Shown: piece after piece, positions 14,777 through 24,140 of the stretch
Position numbering within the stretch: position 1 is the first letter of the stretch
How the letters are laid out: each line of letters begins with the position of its first letter
Assembly (NCBI RefSeq): GCF_003443735.1
Contig: NZ_CP031969.1
Coordinates: 4,960,001 to 5,024,000 of the forward strand
Reading direction: 5' to 3'
Length of the DNA: 64,000 bases
Source of the DNA: Streptomyces sp. CC0208
GTDB lineage: Bacteria; Actinomycetota; Actinomycetes; Streptomycetales; Streptomycetaceae
Notes under the pieces: model-generated
Databases searched by the model: none
Told to the model about the DNA's origin: nothing
What the model saw: the letters and a program-made list of their open reading frames with translations, nothing else
Program-made: the position numbers and the translations under genes

Positions 14777-16500
14777 CCCTCCGTACCCGCAGGCAAGGGC
14801 CGCCGCCCGACCGAGGGGGCCGTCGGACGACCCTCCGCATCGGCAACGCCTCCGGCTTCTACGGCGACCGCTTCGACGCCCTGCGCGAGATGCTCACCGG
14901 CGGTGAACTCGACGTCCTCACCGGCGACTACCTCGCCGAGCTGACCATGCTCATCCTGGGCCGGGACCGGCTGAAGGACCCGGGGGCGGGCTATGCCCGC
15001 ACGTTCCTGCGGCAGTTGGAGGAGTGCCTGGGGCTGGCGCGGGAGCGGGGCGTCAGGATCGTCACCAACGCGGGTGGCCTCAATCCCGCCGGACTCGCCG
15101 CCCGTGTCCGGGAGTTGGCCGATCGGCTCGGCCTGGACGTGAACGTCGCCCACGTCGAGGGCGACGACCTGACCGCCGAGCACCCCGGCAGCCTCGCCGC
15201 CCACGCCTACCTCGGCGGCTTCGGCATCGCGGCCTGTCTGCGCGAGGGCGCGGACGTGGTCGTCACCGGCCGGGTGACGGACGCGGCCCTGGTCACCGGG
15301 CCCGCCGCCGCCCACTTCGGCTGGGGGCCGGGGGAGTACGACCGGCTCGCCGGAGCCGTCGTCGCCGGGCACGTCCTGGAGTGCGGGACGCAGGCGACCG
15401 GCGGGAACTACGCGTTCTTCGCTGAGGGCGGGCGCGATCTGAGAAGGCCCGGCTTCCCCCTCGCCGAACTCCACGAGGACGGCACCGCCGTCATCACCAA
15501 GCACCCCGGCACCGGCGGCTTCGTGGACGTCGGCACGGTGACCGCCCAGCTGCTGTACGAGACACAGGGCGCCCGGTACGCCGGCCCCGACGTCACCGCC
15601 CGTCTCGACACGGTCCGGCTCACCCAGGACGGCCCCGACCGCGTCCGGATCTCCGGCGTACGCGGCGAGGCCCCGCCCCCCACCCTCAAGGTCGGTCTCA
15701 ACCGCCTCGGCGGCTTCCGCAACGAGGTCGCCTTCGTCCTGACCGGCCTCGACATCGAGGCCAAGGCCGCGCTGGTGCGGGAGCAGCTGGAGCCACACCT
15801 GGCCAAGGTCGCCGAGGTGCGCTGGGACCTGGTCCGCACGGACCGCCCGGACGCGGCGACGGAGGAGACCGCCAGTGCGCTGCTGAGGCTGGTGGTCCGG
15901 GACACGGACCAGGGGGTCGTCGGACGGGCGCTCAGCGGGGCCGCCGTGGAGCTGGCGCTCGCGAGTTACCCCGGGTTCCATGTGCTGGCACCACCGGGGA
16001 AGGGCTCGCCCTATGGGGTCTTCGAGGATGTGTACGTCCCCCATGGGGCGGTGGACCATGTGGCCGTCCTCCCCGACGGGCGGCGGATCCCGGTGGCACC
16101 GGCTCAGGAGGCCGCCGTACTCGACAACCCACCGGAACCACCCCTGCCCGAGCCTCTGCCGCCCGGCCCGACCCGGCGGGCGCCCCTCGGGCTCGTCGCC
16201 GGTGCCCGCAGCGGGGACAAGGGCGGGAACGCCAACGTGGGGGTGTGGGCACGGACGGACGACGGCTGGCGATGGCTCGCGCATACGCTCACCGTCGAGC
16301 GCCTGCGTGAACTGCTCCCGGAGGCAGCGGAGTTGAAGGTCACCCGGCACGCACTCCCCCACCTCCGCGCCCTGAACTTCGTCGTCGAGGGCATCCTCGG
16401 CGAGGGCGTCGCCGCCCAGCACCGTTTCGACCCGCAGGCCAAGGCCCTCGGCGAATGGCTGCGCTCCCGCCACCTGGAGATCCCGGAGGCCCTGCTGTGA
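14773..16500 (+). CDS. AtuA-like (DUF1446) acyclic terpene utilisation family protein
   Basis: The 575-aa product is of the DUF1446/AtuA family, named from the Pseudomonas atu cluster for citronellol and geraniol degradation, where a geranyl-CoA carboxylase acts. Recognisable parts are IGNASGFYGDRFDALREML at the start, TNAGGLNPAGLAARV, the GRVTDAALVTGPAAAHFGW segment and the C-terminal ARSGDKGGNANVGVWA motif. The biochemical role in any organism is unclear. It overlaps the genes on both sides by 4 nt, so co-translation with the TIGR03084 protein and the carboxylase beta subunit is likely. Confidence 0.87.
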   Translation: MTLRTRRQGPPPDRGGRRTTLRIGNASGFYGDRFDALREMLTGGELDVLTGDYLAELTMLILGRDRLKDPGAGYARTFLRQLEECLGLARERGVRIVTNAGGLNPAGLAARVRELADRLGLDVNVAHVEGDDLTAEHPGSLAAHAYLGGFGIAACLREGADVVVTGRVTDAALVTGPAAAHFGWGPGEYDRLAGAVVAGHVLECGTQATGGNYAFFAEGGRDLRRPGFPLAELHEDGTAVITKHPGTGGFVDVGTVTAQLLYETQGARYAGPDVTARLDTVRLTQDGPDRVRISGVRGEAPPPTLKVGLNRLGGFRNEVAFVLTGLDIEAKAALVREQLEPHLAKVAEVRWDLVRTDRPDAATEETASALLRLVVRDTDQGVVGRALSGAAVELALASYPGFHVLAPPGKGSPYGVFEDVYVPHGAVDHVAVLPDGRRIPVAPAQEAAVLDNPPEPPLPEPLPPGPTRRAPLGLVAGARSGDKGGNANVGVWARTDDGWRWLAHTLTVERLRELLPEAAELKVTRHALPHLRALNFVVEGILGEGVAAQHRFDPQAKALGEWLRSRHLEIPEALL

Positions 16501-18095
16501 CGATCCTCAACTCCGGCCTCGACCCGGCGGGTTCCGACTACCGGGCCCACCGCGAAGCCATGCTCGCCAAGCTCGCCGAGCTGGACACCGAGCACGCGAA
16601 GGCGCTCGCGGGCGGGGGTGAGAAGTACGTCCAACGGCACCGGGCGCGCGGCAAGTTGCTCGCCCGGGAGCGAATCGAGCTGCTCCTCGACCCCGACACG
16701 CCCTTCCTCGAACTGTCCCCGCTGGCCGGCTGGGGCAGCGACTACACGGTCGGCGCCTCCCTCGTCACCGGGATCGGGGTGGTGGCGGGCGTGGAGTGCC
16801 TGATCAGCGCCAACGACCCGACCGTACGCGGCGGGGCGAGCAATCCGTGGTCGCTGAAGAAGGCCCTGCGGGCCAACGACATCGCCCTCGCCAACCGGCT
16901 GCCCTGCATCAGCCTGGTGGAGTCCGGTGGCGCCGACCTGCCCTCGCAGAAGGAGATCTTCATCCCGGGCGGAGCGATCTTCCGGGACCTGACGCGGCTG
17001 TCGGCGGCCGGGATACCGACCGTCGCCGTCGTCTTCGGCAACTCGACGGCCGGCGGCGCCTACGTCCCCGGCATGTCCGACCACGTGATCATGGTCAAGG
17101 AGCGGGCCAAGGTGTTCCTCGGCGGCCCGCCCCTCGTCAAGATGGCGACCGGCGAGGAGAGCGACGACGAGTCCCTCGGCGGTGCCGAGATGCACGCGCG
17201 CGTGTCGGGTCTCGCGGACTACTTCGCCGTGGACGAGCAGGACGCGCTCAGGCAGGCCCGCAGAGTCGTGGCCCGCCTCAACCACCGCAAGGCGTACGGC
17301 GATCCAGGCCCCGCCGAACCTCCCAAGTACGACGTCGACGAACTGCTGGGGATCGTCCCCGGCGACCTGCGCACCCCCTTCGACCCGCGCGAGGTGATCG
17401 CCCGGATCGTCGACGCCTCCGACTTCGACGAGTTCAAGCCCCTGTACGGGACGAGCCTGGTGACGGGGTGGGCGGCGCTCCACGGCTATCCGGTCGGGGT
17501 GCTGGCGAACGCCCAGGGTGTCCTGTTCTCCGAGGAGTCCCAGAAGGCGGCCCAGTTCATCCAGCTGGCCAACCAGAGGGACATCCCGCTGCTCTTCCTG
17601 CACAACACCACCGGCTACATGGTCGGCCAGGAGTACGAGCAGGGCGGGATCATCAAACACGGCGCGATGATGATCAACGCGGTCAGCAACTCGAAGGTCC
17701 CGCACCTCTCCGTCCTGATGGGGGCCTCGTACGGCGCGGGCCACTACGGCATGTGCGGCCGCGCCTACGACCCCCGTTTCCTCTTCGCCTGGCCCAGCGC
17801 CAAGTCGGCCGTCATGGGCCCCCAGCAGCTCGCCGGCGTGCTCTCCATCGTCGCCCGCCAGTCGGCCGCCGCGAAGGGACTGCCGTACGACGAAGAGGGC
17901 GACGCCGCGCTGCGCGCCATGGTGGAGCAGCAGATCGAGTCCGAGTCGCTGCCCATGTTCCTGTCCGGGCGGCTCTACGACGACGGCGTCATCGACCCCC
18001 GCGACACCCGGACCGTACTGGGACTGTGCCTGTCCGCGATCCACACCGCGCCCTACGAGGGCGCACGCGGCGGCTTCGGCGTCTTCCGGATGTGA
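16497..18095 (+). CDS. Acyl-CoA carboxylase, carboxyltransferase beta subunit
   Basis: This 532-aa carboxyltransferase subunit is of the methylcrotonyl/geranyl-CoA carboxylase type. It has both crotonase-like halves. The N-half contains VESGGADLPSQKEIFIPGG and STAGGAYVPGMSD; the C-half contains the LGVLANAQGVLFSEESQKAAQFI-like region, FLHNTTGYMVGQEYEQGG, and GASYGAGHYGMCGRAYDPRF. These residues form the acyl-CoA and biotin oxyanion sites. Residues GQEYEQGGIIKHGA match the MCC/GCC family rather than propionyl-CoA carboxylase. Translation starts at a GTG that overlaps the previous stop (GTGA), with GGAGG 7 nt upstream. The biotinylated partner follows after 11 bp. Confidence 0.93.
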   Translation: MTILNSGLDPAGSDYRAHREAMLAKLAELDTEHAKALAGGGEKYVQRHRARGKLLARERIELLLDPDTPFLELSPLAGWGSDYTVGASLVTGIGVVAGVECLISANDPTVRGGASNPWSLKKALRANDIALANRLPCISLVESGGADLPSQKEIFIPGGAIFRDLTRLSAAGIPTVAVVFGNSTAGGAYVPGMSDHVIMVKERAKVFLGGPPLVKMATGEESDDESLGGAEMHARVSGLADYFAVDEQDALRQARRVVARLNHRKAYGDPGPAEPPKYDVDELLGIVPGDLRTPFDPREVIARIVDASDFDEFKPLYGTSLVTGWAALHGYPVGVLANAQGVLFSEESQKAAQFIQLANQRDIPLLFLHNTTGYMVGQEYEQGGIIKHGAMMINAVSNSKVPHLSVLMGASYGAGHYGMCGRAYDPRFLFAWPSAKSAVMGPQQLAGVLSIVARQSAAAKGLPYDEEGDAALRAMVEQQIESESLPMFLSGRLYDDGVIDPRDTRTVLGLCLSAIHTAPYEGARGGFGVFRM

Positions 18096-18106
18096 GGAAC
18101 CCTTCA

Positions 18107-19948
18107 GTGATCGCTTCTGTGCTCGTCGCCAACCGGGGCGAGATCGCCTGCCGGATCTTCCGCACCTGTCACGAGCTGGGGATCCGGACGGTCGCCGTGC
18201 ACTCGGACCCGGACGCGAACGCCCTCCACACGCGCGTGGCGGACACGGCCGTACGACTCCCGGGCGCGGCCCCCGCCGAGACCTACCTGCGCGCCGACCT
18301 GATCGTGAAGGCGGCACTCGCCTCCGGCGCCGACGCCGTGCACCCCGGCTACGGCTTCCTCTCCGAGAACGCCGACTTCGCGCGGGCCGTCCTGGACGCG
18401 GGCCTGGTCTGGATCGGGCCGCCACCGTCCGCGATCGAGGCGATGGCGTCCAAGACGCGCGCCAAGGAACTGATGGGGCTCGCGCCCCTGGGGGACGTGA
18501 CGCCGGCCGATCTGCCGGTGCTGGTGAAGGCGGCCGCGGGCGGCGGAGGCCGCGGCATGCGGGTCGTCCGCCGCGTGGAGGACCTGACGGCCGCCCTGGA
18601 GAGCGCACGCGCCGAGGCCGCGAGCGCCTTCGGCGACGGCGAGGTCTTCGTCGAGCCGTACGTCGAGGACGGCCGCCATGTCGAGGTCCAGATCCTCGCC
18701 GACACCCACGGCACGGTCTGGGCTCTGGGCACCCGCGACTGCTCCCTCCAGCGCCGCCACCAGAAGGTGATCGAGGAGGCCCCGGCCCCCGGACTCCCCG
18801 ACGACCTCAGGGCGGAACTGCACGAGCTGGCGGTACGGGCGGCGCGCGCGGTGGACTACGTGGGCGCCGGCACGGTCGAGTTCCTGGTCTCCGGCACCCG
18901 GGCGCACTTCCTGGAGATGAACACCCGCCTCCAGGTCGAACACCCCGTGACGGAGGCGCTGTTCGGCATCGACCTGGTGGCGGAACAGATCCGCGTCGCC
19001 GAAGGCGCCCCCCTGCCCGACGAGCCACCGCGCGCGCGGGGCCACGCCGTCGAAGCCCGCCTCTACGCCGAGGACCCCGCCCGGGACTGGACCCCCCAGA
19101 CCGGCACCCTGCACCACTTCTCGGTCCCCCCGTCCGTCCGCCTGGACACGGGCTACGCGAACGGCGACGACATCGGCGTCCACTACGACCCGATGCTCGC
19201 CAAGGTCGTCGCCCACGCCCCCACGCGCGCGGAGGCGGTACGCAGACTCGCTGGCGCCCTGGAGAAGGCGACGATCCACGGCCCGACCACCAACAGGGAC
19301 CTGCTGGTGAACTCCCTGCGCCACAAGGAGTTCACGACGGCCCGCATGGACACGGGCTTCTACGACCGCCACCTCACGGAACTCGTCGGCGGGCCCGGGG
19401 AGCCGTACGCCCCCCTGGCGGCGGCCCTCGCGGACGCGGTCGGCCGCTCCCGCTTCGGCGGCTGGCGCAACCTGCACTCGGGCCCGCAGACGAAGCGGTA
19501 CGCGATGGCGGGGGAGGAGCACGAGGTCCGTTACCGGCACACGAGGCAGGGCCTGGAGGCGGACGGGGTCCGGGTGATCCACGCGGACCCGAGCGCGGTC
19601 GTACTCGAAGTGGACGGCGTGCGGCGGACGTTCGAGGTGGCCCGGTACGGCGACCAGGTCTACGTGGGGGGCACGGCCCTGACGGCGCTGCCCCGCTTCC
19701 CGGACCCGACCGCCCAGCTCGCCCCGGGCTCCCTGCTGGCCCCCATGCCGGGAACGGTCGTACGGGTCGCGGACGGCCTGGCGGAGGGATCCGCCGTGGA
19801 AGCGGGCCAGCCGCTGCTGTGGCTGGAGGCGATGAAGATGGAACACAGGATCACGGCGCCGGTGAACGGCACGCTCACGGCACTTCAGGCAGCACCCGGC
19901 CAACAGGTAACGGTCGGCTCTCTGCTGGCAGTAGTGGAACCCACCTAG
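18107..19948 (+). CDS. Acyl-CoA carboxylase alpha subunit (biotin carboxylase plus BCCP)
   Basis: The 613-aa protein carboxylates its own biotin. Domains in order are biotin carboxylase N-terminal (VLVANRGEIACRIFRTC), ATP-grasp (AAAGGGGRGMRVVRR, NTRLQVEHPVTE), BC C-terminal (VEARLYAEDP), a linker domain, and a biotinyl domain with K577 in LEAMKMEHRI. The start is GTG 18107, with GAGGA 8 nt upstream. One oddity is that the segment between the ATP-grasp lid lead-in (KTRAKELM) and LPVLVKAAAGGGG is only about 12 residues, shorter than usual for the family. With the adjacent beta subunit it should form a carboxylase for a branched or isoprenoid acyl-CoA. Confidence 0.93.
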   Translation: MIASVLVANRGEIACRIFRTCHELGIRTVAVHSDPDANALHTRVADTAVRLPGAAPAETYLRADLIVKAALASGADAVHPGYGFLSENADFARAVLDAGLVWIGPPPSAIEAMASKTRAKELMGLAPLGDVTPADLPVLVKAAAGGGGRGMRVVRRVEDLTAALESARAEAASAFGDGEVFVEPYVEDGRHVEVQILADTHGTVWALGTRDCSLQRRHQKVIEEAPAPGLPDDLRAELHELAVRAARAVDYVGAGTVEFLVSGTRAHFLEMNTRLQVEHPVTEALFGIDLVAEQIRVAEGAPLPDEPPRARGHAVEARLYAEDPARDWTPQTGTLHHFSVPPSVRLDTGYANGDDIGVHYDPMLAKVVAHAPTRAEAVRRLAGALEKATIHGPTTNRDLLVNSLRHKEFTTARMDTGFYDRHLTELVGGPGEPYAPLAAALADAVGRSRFGGWRNLHSGPQTKRYAMAGEEHEVRYRHTRQGLEADGVRVIHADPSAVVLEVDGVRRTFEVARYGDQVYVGGTALTALPRFPDPTAQLAPGSLLAPMPGTVVRVADGLAEGSAVEAGQPLLWLEAMKMEHRITAPVNGTLTALQAAPGQQVTVGSLLAVVEPT

Positions 19949-20008
19949 GGGCGCGGGGCCGTATCGATATGCGGCTACCGCCGCGCGAGCGCGCTCAGCC
20001 ACAACGAA
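19945..20008. repeat. Diverged copy of a Streptomyces intergenic repeat
   Basis: The stretch starts with CTAGGGGCGCGGGG, which includes the carboxylase stop codon, and ends with CAGCCACAACGAA. It matches, in reverse orientation and with an internal insertion of about 30 bp, the repeats at 47932-47991 and 52109-52168. The distal end runs directly into GAAGGAG, the ribosome binding site of the next gene, so the repeat supplies or abuts a translation signal. Confidence 0.55.
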
Positions 20009-20016
20009 GGAGCCAC

Positions 20017-21147
20017 ATGCCCACGATCGAAACCGAAGAACACAGGTCTCTGAGGCAAGCCGTATCCGCCCTGGGCAAACGCCACGGCCGCGCCTACGAC
20101 CGAGAGCAACTCTGGTCCGAAGCAGCCAAGCTCGGCTATCTCGGCGTCAACCTGCCGGAGGCATACGGCGGCGGAGGGGGCGGAATAGCCGAACTCTCCA
20201 TCGTCCTGGAGGAACTCGGCGCGGCCGGCGCCCCCCTCCTGATGATGATCGTGTCCCCGGCCATCTGCGGCACGGTGATCGCCCGGTTCGGCACGGAGTC
20301 CCAGAAACGCGACTGGCTCCCCGCGCTCGCCGACGGCACCCGCACGATGGCGTTCGGCATCACGGAACCCGACGCCGGCTCCAACAGCCACCGCATCAGC
20401 ACCACGGCCCGCCGTGACGGCGCCGACTGGCTGCTGACCGGCCGCAAGGTCTTCGTCTCCGGCGTCGACATAGCCGACGCCACCCTCGTAGTCGGCCGTA
20501 CGGAGGACTCCCGCACCGGCCGCCTCAAGCCCTGCCTGTTCATCGTTCCCCGCGATGCCCCGGGATTCGGCCGGCGCCACATCGAGATGGAACTGAACGC
20601 CCAGGAGAAGCAGTTCGAGCTCACCCTCGACGACGTGCGCCTTCCCGCCGAAGCCCTCGTGGGGGACGAGGACGCGGGCCTCCTCCAGCTCTTCGCCGGC
20701 CTCAATCCCGAGCGCATCATGACGGCCGCCTTCGCGATCGGCATGGGCCGCTACGCGCTCTCCCAGGCGATCACCTACGCCAAGGACCGCACGGTGTGGA
20801 ACACCCCCATCGGCGCCCACCAGGCCATCGCCCACCCCCTCGCCCAGGCCCACATCGACCTCGAACTGGCCCGCCTGATGATGCAGAAGGCCGCGTACCT
20901 CTACGACGAGGGCGACGACGTGGCCGCGGGGGAGGCCGCCAACATGGCGAAGTACGCCGCGGGGGAGGCCTGTGTGAAGGCCGTGGACCAGGCGGTCCAC
21001 ACCCTCGGCGGCAACGGCCTCACCCGGGAGTTCGGGATCGCCTCGCTGATAACGGCCGCGCGCGTGGCTCGTATCGCACCGGTCAGCAGGGAGATGATTC
21101 TCAACTACGTCTCCCACCAGACCCTGGGCCTGCCCAAGTCGTACTAG
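20017..21147 (+). CDS. Acyl-CoA dehydrogenase
   Basis: The 376-aa flavoprotein should introduce an alpha,beta double bond into an acyl-CoA and pass electrons to ETF. It has the usual order: N-terminal helical domain (LGYLGVNLPEAYGGGGGG), beta domain with FGITEPDAGSNSHRI and LTGRKVFVSG, and C-terminal helical domain with LGGNGLTREFGIASLI. ATG 20017 is preceded by an ideal GAAGGAG (20006-20012). It follows the carboxylase alpha subunit by 68 bp, a gap filled by a repeat. Its position between carboxylase and CoA ligase suggests it works on the same branched or isoprenoid substrate. Confidence 0.92.
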   Translation: MPTIETEEHRSLRQAVSALGKRHGRAYDREQLWSEAAKLGYLGVNLPEAYGGGGGGIAELSIVLEELGAAGAPLLMMIVSPAICGTVIARFGTESQKRDWLPALADGTRTMAFGITEPDAGSNSHRISTTARRDGADWLLTGRKVFVSGVDIADATLVVGRTEDSRTGRLKPCLFIVPRDAPGFGRRHIEMELNAQEKQFELTLDDVRLPAEALVGDEDAGLLQLFAGLNPERIMTAAFAIGMGRYALSQAITYAKDRTVWNTPIGAHQAIAHPLAQAHIDLELARLMMQKAAYLYDEGDDVAAGEAANMAKYAAGEACVKAVDQAVHTLGGNGLTREFGIASLITAARVARIAPVSREMILNYVSHQTLGLPKSY

Positions 21148-21180
21148 GCCGCCTTGGCATCAGGCCGTCTTGGAGGAACC

Positions 21181-22749
21181 GTGTTCCGCAGCGAGTACGC
21201 AGACGTCCAGCCCGTAGAACTCCCCATCCACGACGCGGTGTTGGCTCGCGCCGCCGAGTTCGGTGACGCGCCCGCGCTGATCGACGGCACCGACGGCACC
21301 ACCCTCACCTACGCACAGCTCGACCGGTTCCACCGCCGGGTCGCCGCGGGCCTCGCGGAGGCGGGCGTCGTCCAGGGGGACGTGCTCGCGCTGCACAGCC
21401 CCAACACGATCGCCTTCCCGACCGCGTTCTACGCCGCCACGCGCGCGGGTGCCTCCGTCACGACCGTGCACCCGCTCTGCACGCCGGAGGAGTTCGCCAA
21501 GCAGCTCGGTGACTGCGCGGCCCGCTGGATCGTCACCGTCTCACCGCTGCTGGAGACCGCTCGCCGGGCGGCCGAAATCGCGGGCGGCGTACGGGAGATC
21601 TTCGTCTGCGACAGCGCCCCCGGCCACCGCTCCCTGATCGACATGCTGGCCTCGACGGCCCCCGAGCCGGACCTCGCCATCGACCCGGTGACGGACGTGG
21701 CGGCCCTGCCGTACTCCTCGGGCACCACCGGCACCCCCAAGGGCGTGATGCTCACGCACCGCCAGATCGCCACGAACCTCGCCCAGCTCCAGCCACTGAT
21801 GTCGGCGGGCCCAGAGGACCGTATTCTGGCGGTTCTTCCCTTTTTTCACATCTATGGCCTCACGGCTCTCATGAACGCGCCTCTGCGCGTGGGCGCGAGC
21901 GTCGTCGTCCTGCCCCGCTTCGACCTGGAGACCTTCCTCGCGGCCATCCAGAACCACCGCATCACCGGCCTGTACGTGGCCCCGCCGATCGTCCTCGCCC
22001 TCGCCAAGCACCCGCTCGTCGAGCACTACGACCTGTCGTCCCTGCGCTACATCGTCAGCGCCGCCGCCCCGCTGGACGCCGAACTCGCCGCCGCATGTTC
22101 GGCCCGGCTGGGCCTGCCGCCCGTCGGCCAGGCGTACGGCATGACGGAACTCTCGCCCGGCACCCACGTCGTCCCCCTGTCCGCCATGCGCGAGGCGCCC
22201 CCCGGGACCGTCGGCAAGCTCATCGCCGGCACCGAGATGCGGATCGTCTCCCTCGACGACCCCGACAAGGACCTCGACACCGGCGAGCCCGGCGAGATCC
22301 TCATCCGCGGCCCGCAGATCATGAAGGGCTACCTCGGCCGCCCCGACGACACCGCCGCGATGATCGACCCCGACGGCTGGCTGCACACCGGCGACGTCGG
22401 CCATGTCGACGCCGACGGCTGGCTGTTCGTCGTCGACCGGGTCAAGGAGCTCATCAAGTACAAGGGCTTCCAGGTGGCCCCCGCCGAACTGGAGGCCCTC
22501 CTGCTCACCCACCCCGGCATCGCCGACGCGGCCGTCATCGGCAGCTACAACGAGCAGGGCAACGAGGTCCCGCACGCCTTCGTCGTCCGCCAGCCGGCCG
22601 CGTCCGGCCTCTCCGAGAGCGAGGTCATGATGTACGTCGCCGAGCGCGTCGCCCCCTACAAGCGCGTCCGCCACGTCACCTTCGTCGACGCGGTGCCCCG
22701 GGCGGCCTCCGGCAAGATCCTCCGACGGCAGCTCAGGGAGCGCACATGA
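21181..22749 (+). CDS. 4-coumarate:CoA ligase-like AMP-forming acyl-CoA synthetase
   Basis: The 522-aa ANL-superfamily enzyme activates a carboxylic acid to its CoA thioester. The P-loop PYSSGTTGTPKGVMLTH, the A5-like YGMTELSPGTHVV, the hinge GWLHTGDVGHVDADGWLFVVD and the catalytic Lys region PRAASGKILRRQL are all present. It resembles plant-type 4-coumarate ligases and their actinobacterial relatives, so an aromatic or medium-chain acid is plausible. GTG 21181 has GGAGG 5 nt upstream. Its stop overlaps the start of the enoyl-CoA hydratase gene (ATGA). Confidence 0.92.
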   Translation: MFRSEYADVQPVELPIHDAVLARAAEFGDAPALIDGTDGTTLTYAQLDRFHRRVAAGLAEAGVVQGDVLALHSPNTIAFPTAFYAATRAGASVTTVHPLCTPEEFAKQLGDCAARWIVTVSPLLETARRAAEIAGGVREIFVCDSAPGHRSLIDMLASTAPEPDLAIDPVTDVAALPYSSGTTGTPKGVMLTHRQIATNLAQLQPLMSAGPEDRILAVLPFFHIYGLTALMNAPLRVGASVVVLPRFDLETFLAAIQNHRITGLYVAPPIVLALAKHPLVEHYDLSSLRYIVSAAAPLDAELAAACSARLGLPPVGQAYGMTELSPGTHVVPLSAMREAPPGTVGKLIAGTEMRIVSLDDPDKDLDTGEPGEILIRGPQIMKGYLGRPDDTAAMIDPDGWLHTGDVGHVDADGWLFVVDRVKELIKYKGFQVAPAELEALLLTHPGIADAAVIGSYNEQGNEVPHAFVVRQPAASGLSESEVMMYVAERVAPYKRVRHVTFVDAVPRAASGKILRRQLRERT

Positions 22750-23480
22750 CACTGATCGCCCGTGCACACGTGCGGGGCGTCGAGACCCTCGCCCTCGACT
22801 CCCCGCACAACCGCAACGCCCTGTCGGCGGCGCTGGTGGGGGAGCTGGCCGCCGCTCTGGCCGACTGCGCCAAGGACGGCGAGGTCCGCGCGATCGTCCT
22901 CACCCACACCGGGAACACCTTCTCCGCGGGCGCCGACCTGAAGGACCCCCCGGACCCGGACACGTTGGTCGGGCTCCTGCGTCAGATCGTGGAGCTGGAC
23001 AAACCGGTCGTCGCACGCGTCACCGGACACGTCCGCGCGGGCGGCCTCGGCCTCCTCGCCGCCTGCGACATCGCCGCCGCGGCCACCGAGTCGACCTTCG
23101 CCTTCACCGAGGTACGCATCGGACTCGCCCCCGCGGTCATCTCGCTGACCCTGCTGCCCCGCACCGACCCCCGCGCCCTCGCCCGCCACTACCTCACCGG
23201 TGAGCGCTTCGACGCCGCCGAGGCGGCCCGCATCGGCCTGGTGACGGCGGCGGGCGACGACGTGGACGCCGTACTCGAACCGATCCTGGACGGTCTGCGG
23301 CGGGCCGCCCCCGAGGCCCTGGCCGAGACCAAACGGCTGCTCACGGCTAGGGTGCTGGAGACCTTCGACCGGGACGCGGCCGACCTGACCGCGCTCTCGG
23401 CCCGGCTGTTCGCCTCACCGCACGCGCGCGAGGGCATGACAGCCTTCCTGGAACGACGGGATCCCTCATGGGCGGTGTGA
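22746..23480 (+). CDS. Enoyl-CoA hydratase/isomerase family protein
   Basis: The 244-aa crotonase-fold protein has the CoA/oxyanion segment FSAGADLKDPP and the second oxyanion region HVRAGGLGLLAACDIAAA. The glutamates that act in classical hydratases are not clearly placed, so it may be a hydratase, isomerase or lyase in the pathway. HMG-CoA-like or isohexenylglutaconyl-CoA-like hydration would fit after the carboxylase. It overlaps the ligase by 4 nt at its start and the TetR gene by 13 nt at its end. Confidence 0.87.
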   Translation: MTLIARAHVRGVETLALDSPHNRNALSAALVGELAAALADCAKDGEVRAIVLTHTGNTFSAGADLKDPPDPDTLVGLLRQIVELDKPVVARVTGHVRAGGLGLLAACDIAAAATESTFAFTEVRIGLAPAVISLTLLPRTDPRALARHYLTGERFDAAEAARIGLVTAAGDDVDAVLEPILDGLRRAAPEALAETKRLLTARVLETFDRDAADLTALSARLFASPHAREGMTAFLERRDPSWAV

Positions 23481-24082
23481 CCACGATCGGCGACCGGGCC
23501 GACCGCGTACCCAAGCAGGACCGCAGCCGGGCCACCCGGCAGCGCCTCCTCGAAGCGGCCGTGGCCTGCCTCGCCGAACACGGCTGGACCGGCTCCACGG
23601 TCACCGTCGTCGCCGAACGCGCCGGGGTCTCCCGAGGCGCCGCCCAACACCACTTCCCGACGAGGGAGGACCTCTTCACGGCGGCGGTCGAATACGTGGC
23701 GGAGGAGCGTTCCACGGCCCTGCGCGCCCTGTTCCCGCAGGGCGCGGCGGACGACCGGCGCGCGGTGATCTCCGCCCTCGTGGACCTCTACACGGGCCCC
23801 CTCTTCCGCGCCGCCCTCCACCTGTGGGTCGCCGCCTCCAACGAGGAGCAACTGCGCCCGCAGGTCACCGAGCTGGAGGCGCGGGTGGGCCGCGAGACCC
23901 ATCGCATCGCCGTGGAACTGCTGGGCGCGGACGAGTCCCGCCCCGGCGTCCGCGAAACGGTCCAGGGCCTCCTGGACATGGCGAGGGGCTTGGGCCTGGC
24001 GAACCTGCTGACGGACGACACCGGCCGCCGGGCCCGGGTGGTGGCGCAGTGGGCGCGGATCCTGGAAGGGACGCTGGGCTGA
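23468..24082 (+). CDS. TetR-family regulator of the AtuA/carboxylase operon
   Basis: The 204-aa protein has an N-terminal TetR HTH (ATRQRLLEAAVACLAEHGW, then SRGAAQHHFPTREDLFTAAV) and a helical ligand-binding domain. It is the last gene of the operon, overlapping the hydratase gene by 13 nt. Self-regulation through the palindrome at 13937-13953 with an acyl-CoA intermediate as ligand is the simplest model. Confidence 0.88.
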   Translation: MGGVTTIGDRADRVPKQDRSRATRQRLLEAAVACLAEHGWTGSTVTVVAERAGVSRGAAQHHFPTREDLFTAAVEYVAEERSTALRALFPQGAADDRRAVISALVDLYTGPLFRAALHLWVAASNEEQLRPQVTELEARVGRETHRIAVELLGADESRPGVRETVQGLLDMARGLGLANLLTDDTGRRARVVAQWARILEGTLG

Positions 24083-24140
24083 CGCGAGCTGACGGGAACG
24101 CGCACGCGGCCTCCGCGGCACACTGTGACACCGCCCGGCC

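Noticed and set aside
23468..24082. TetR gene as the regulator of the CTGAC-N5-GTCAG regulon
   Set aside because: It belongs to another operon with its own CAAGCA/TGCTTG palindrome, and that operon lacks the CTGAC-N5-GTCAG site.
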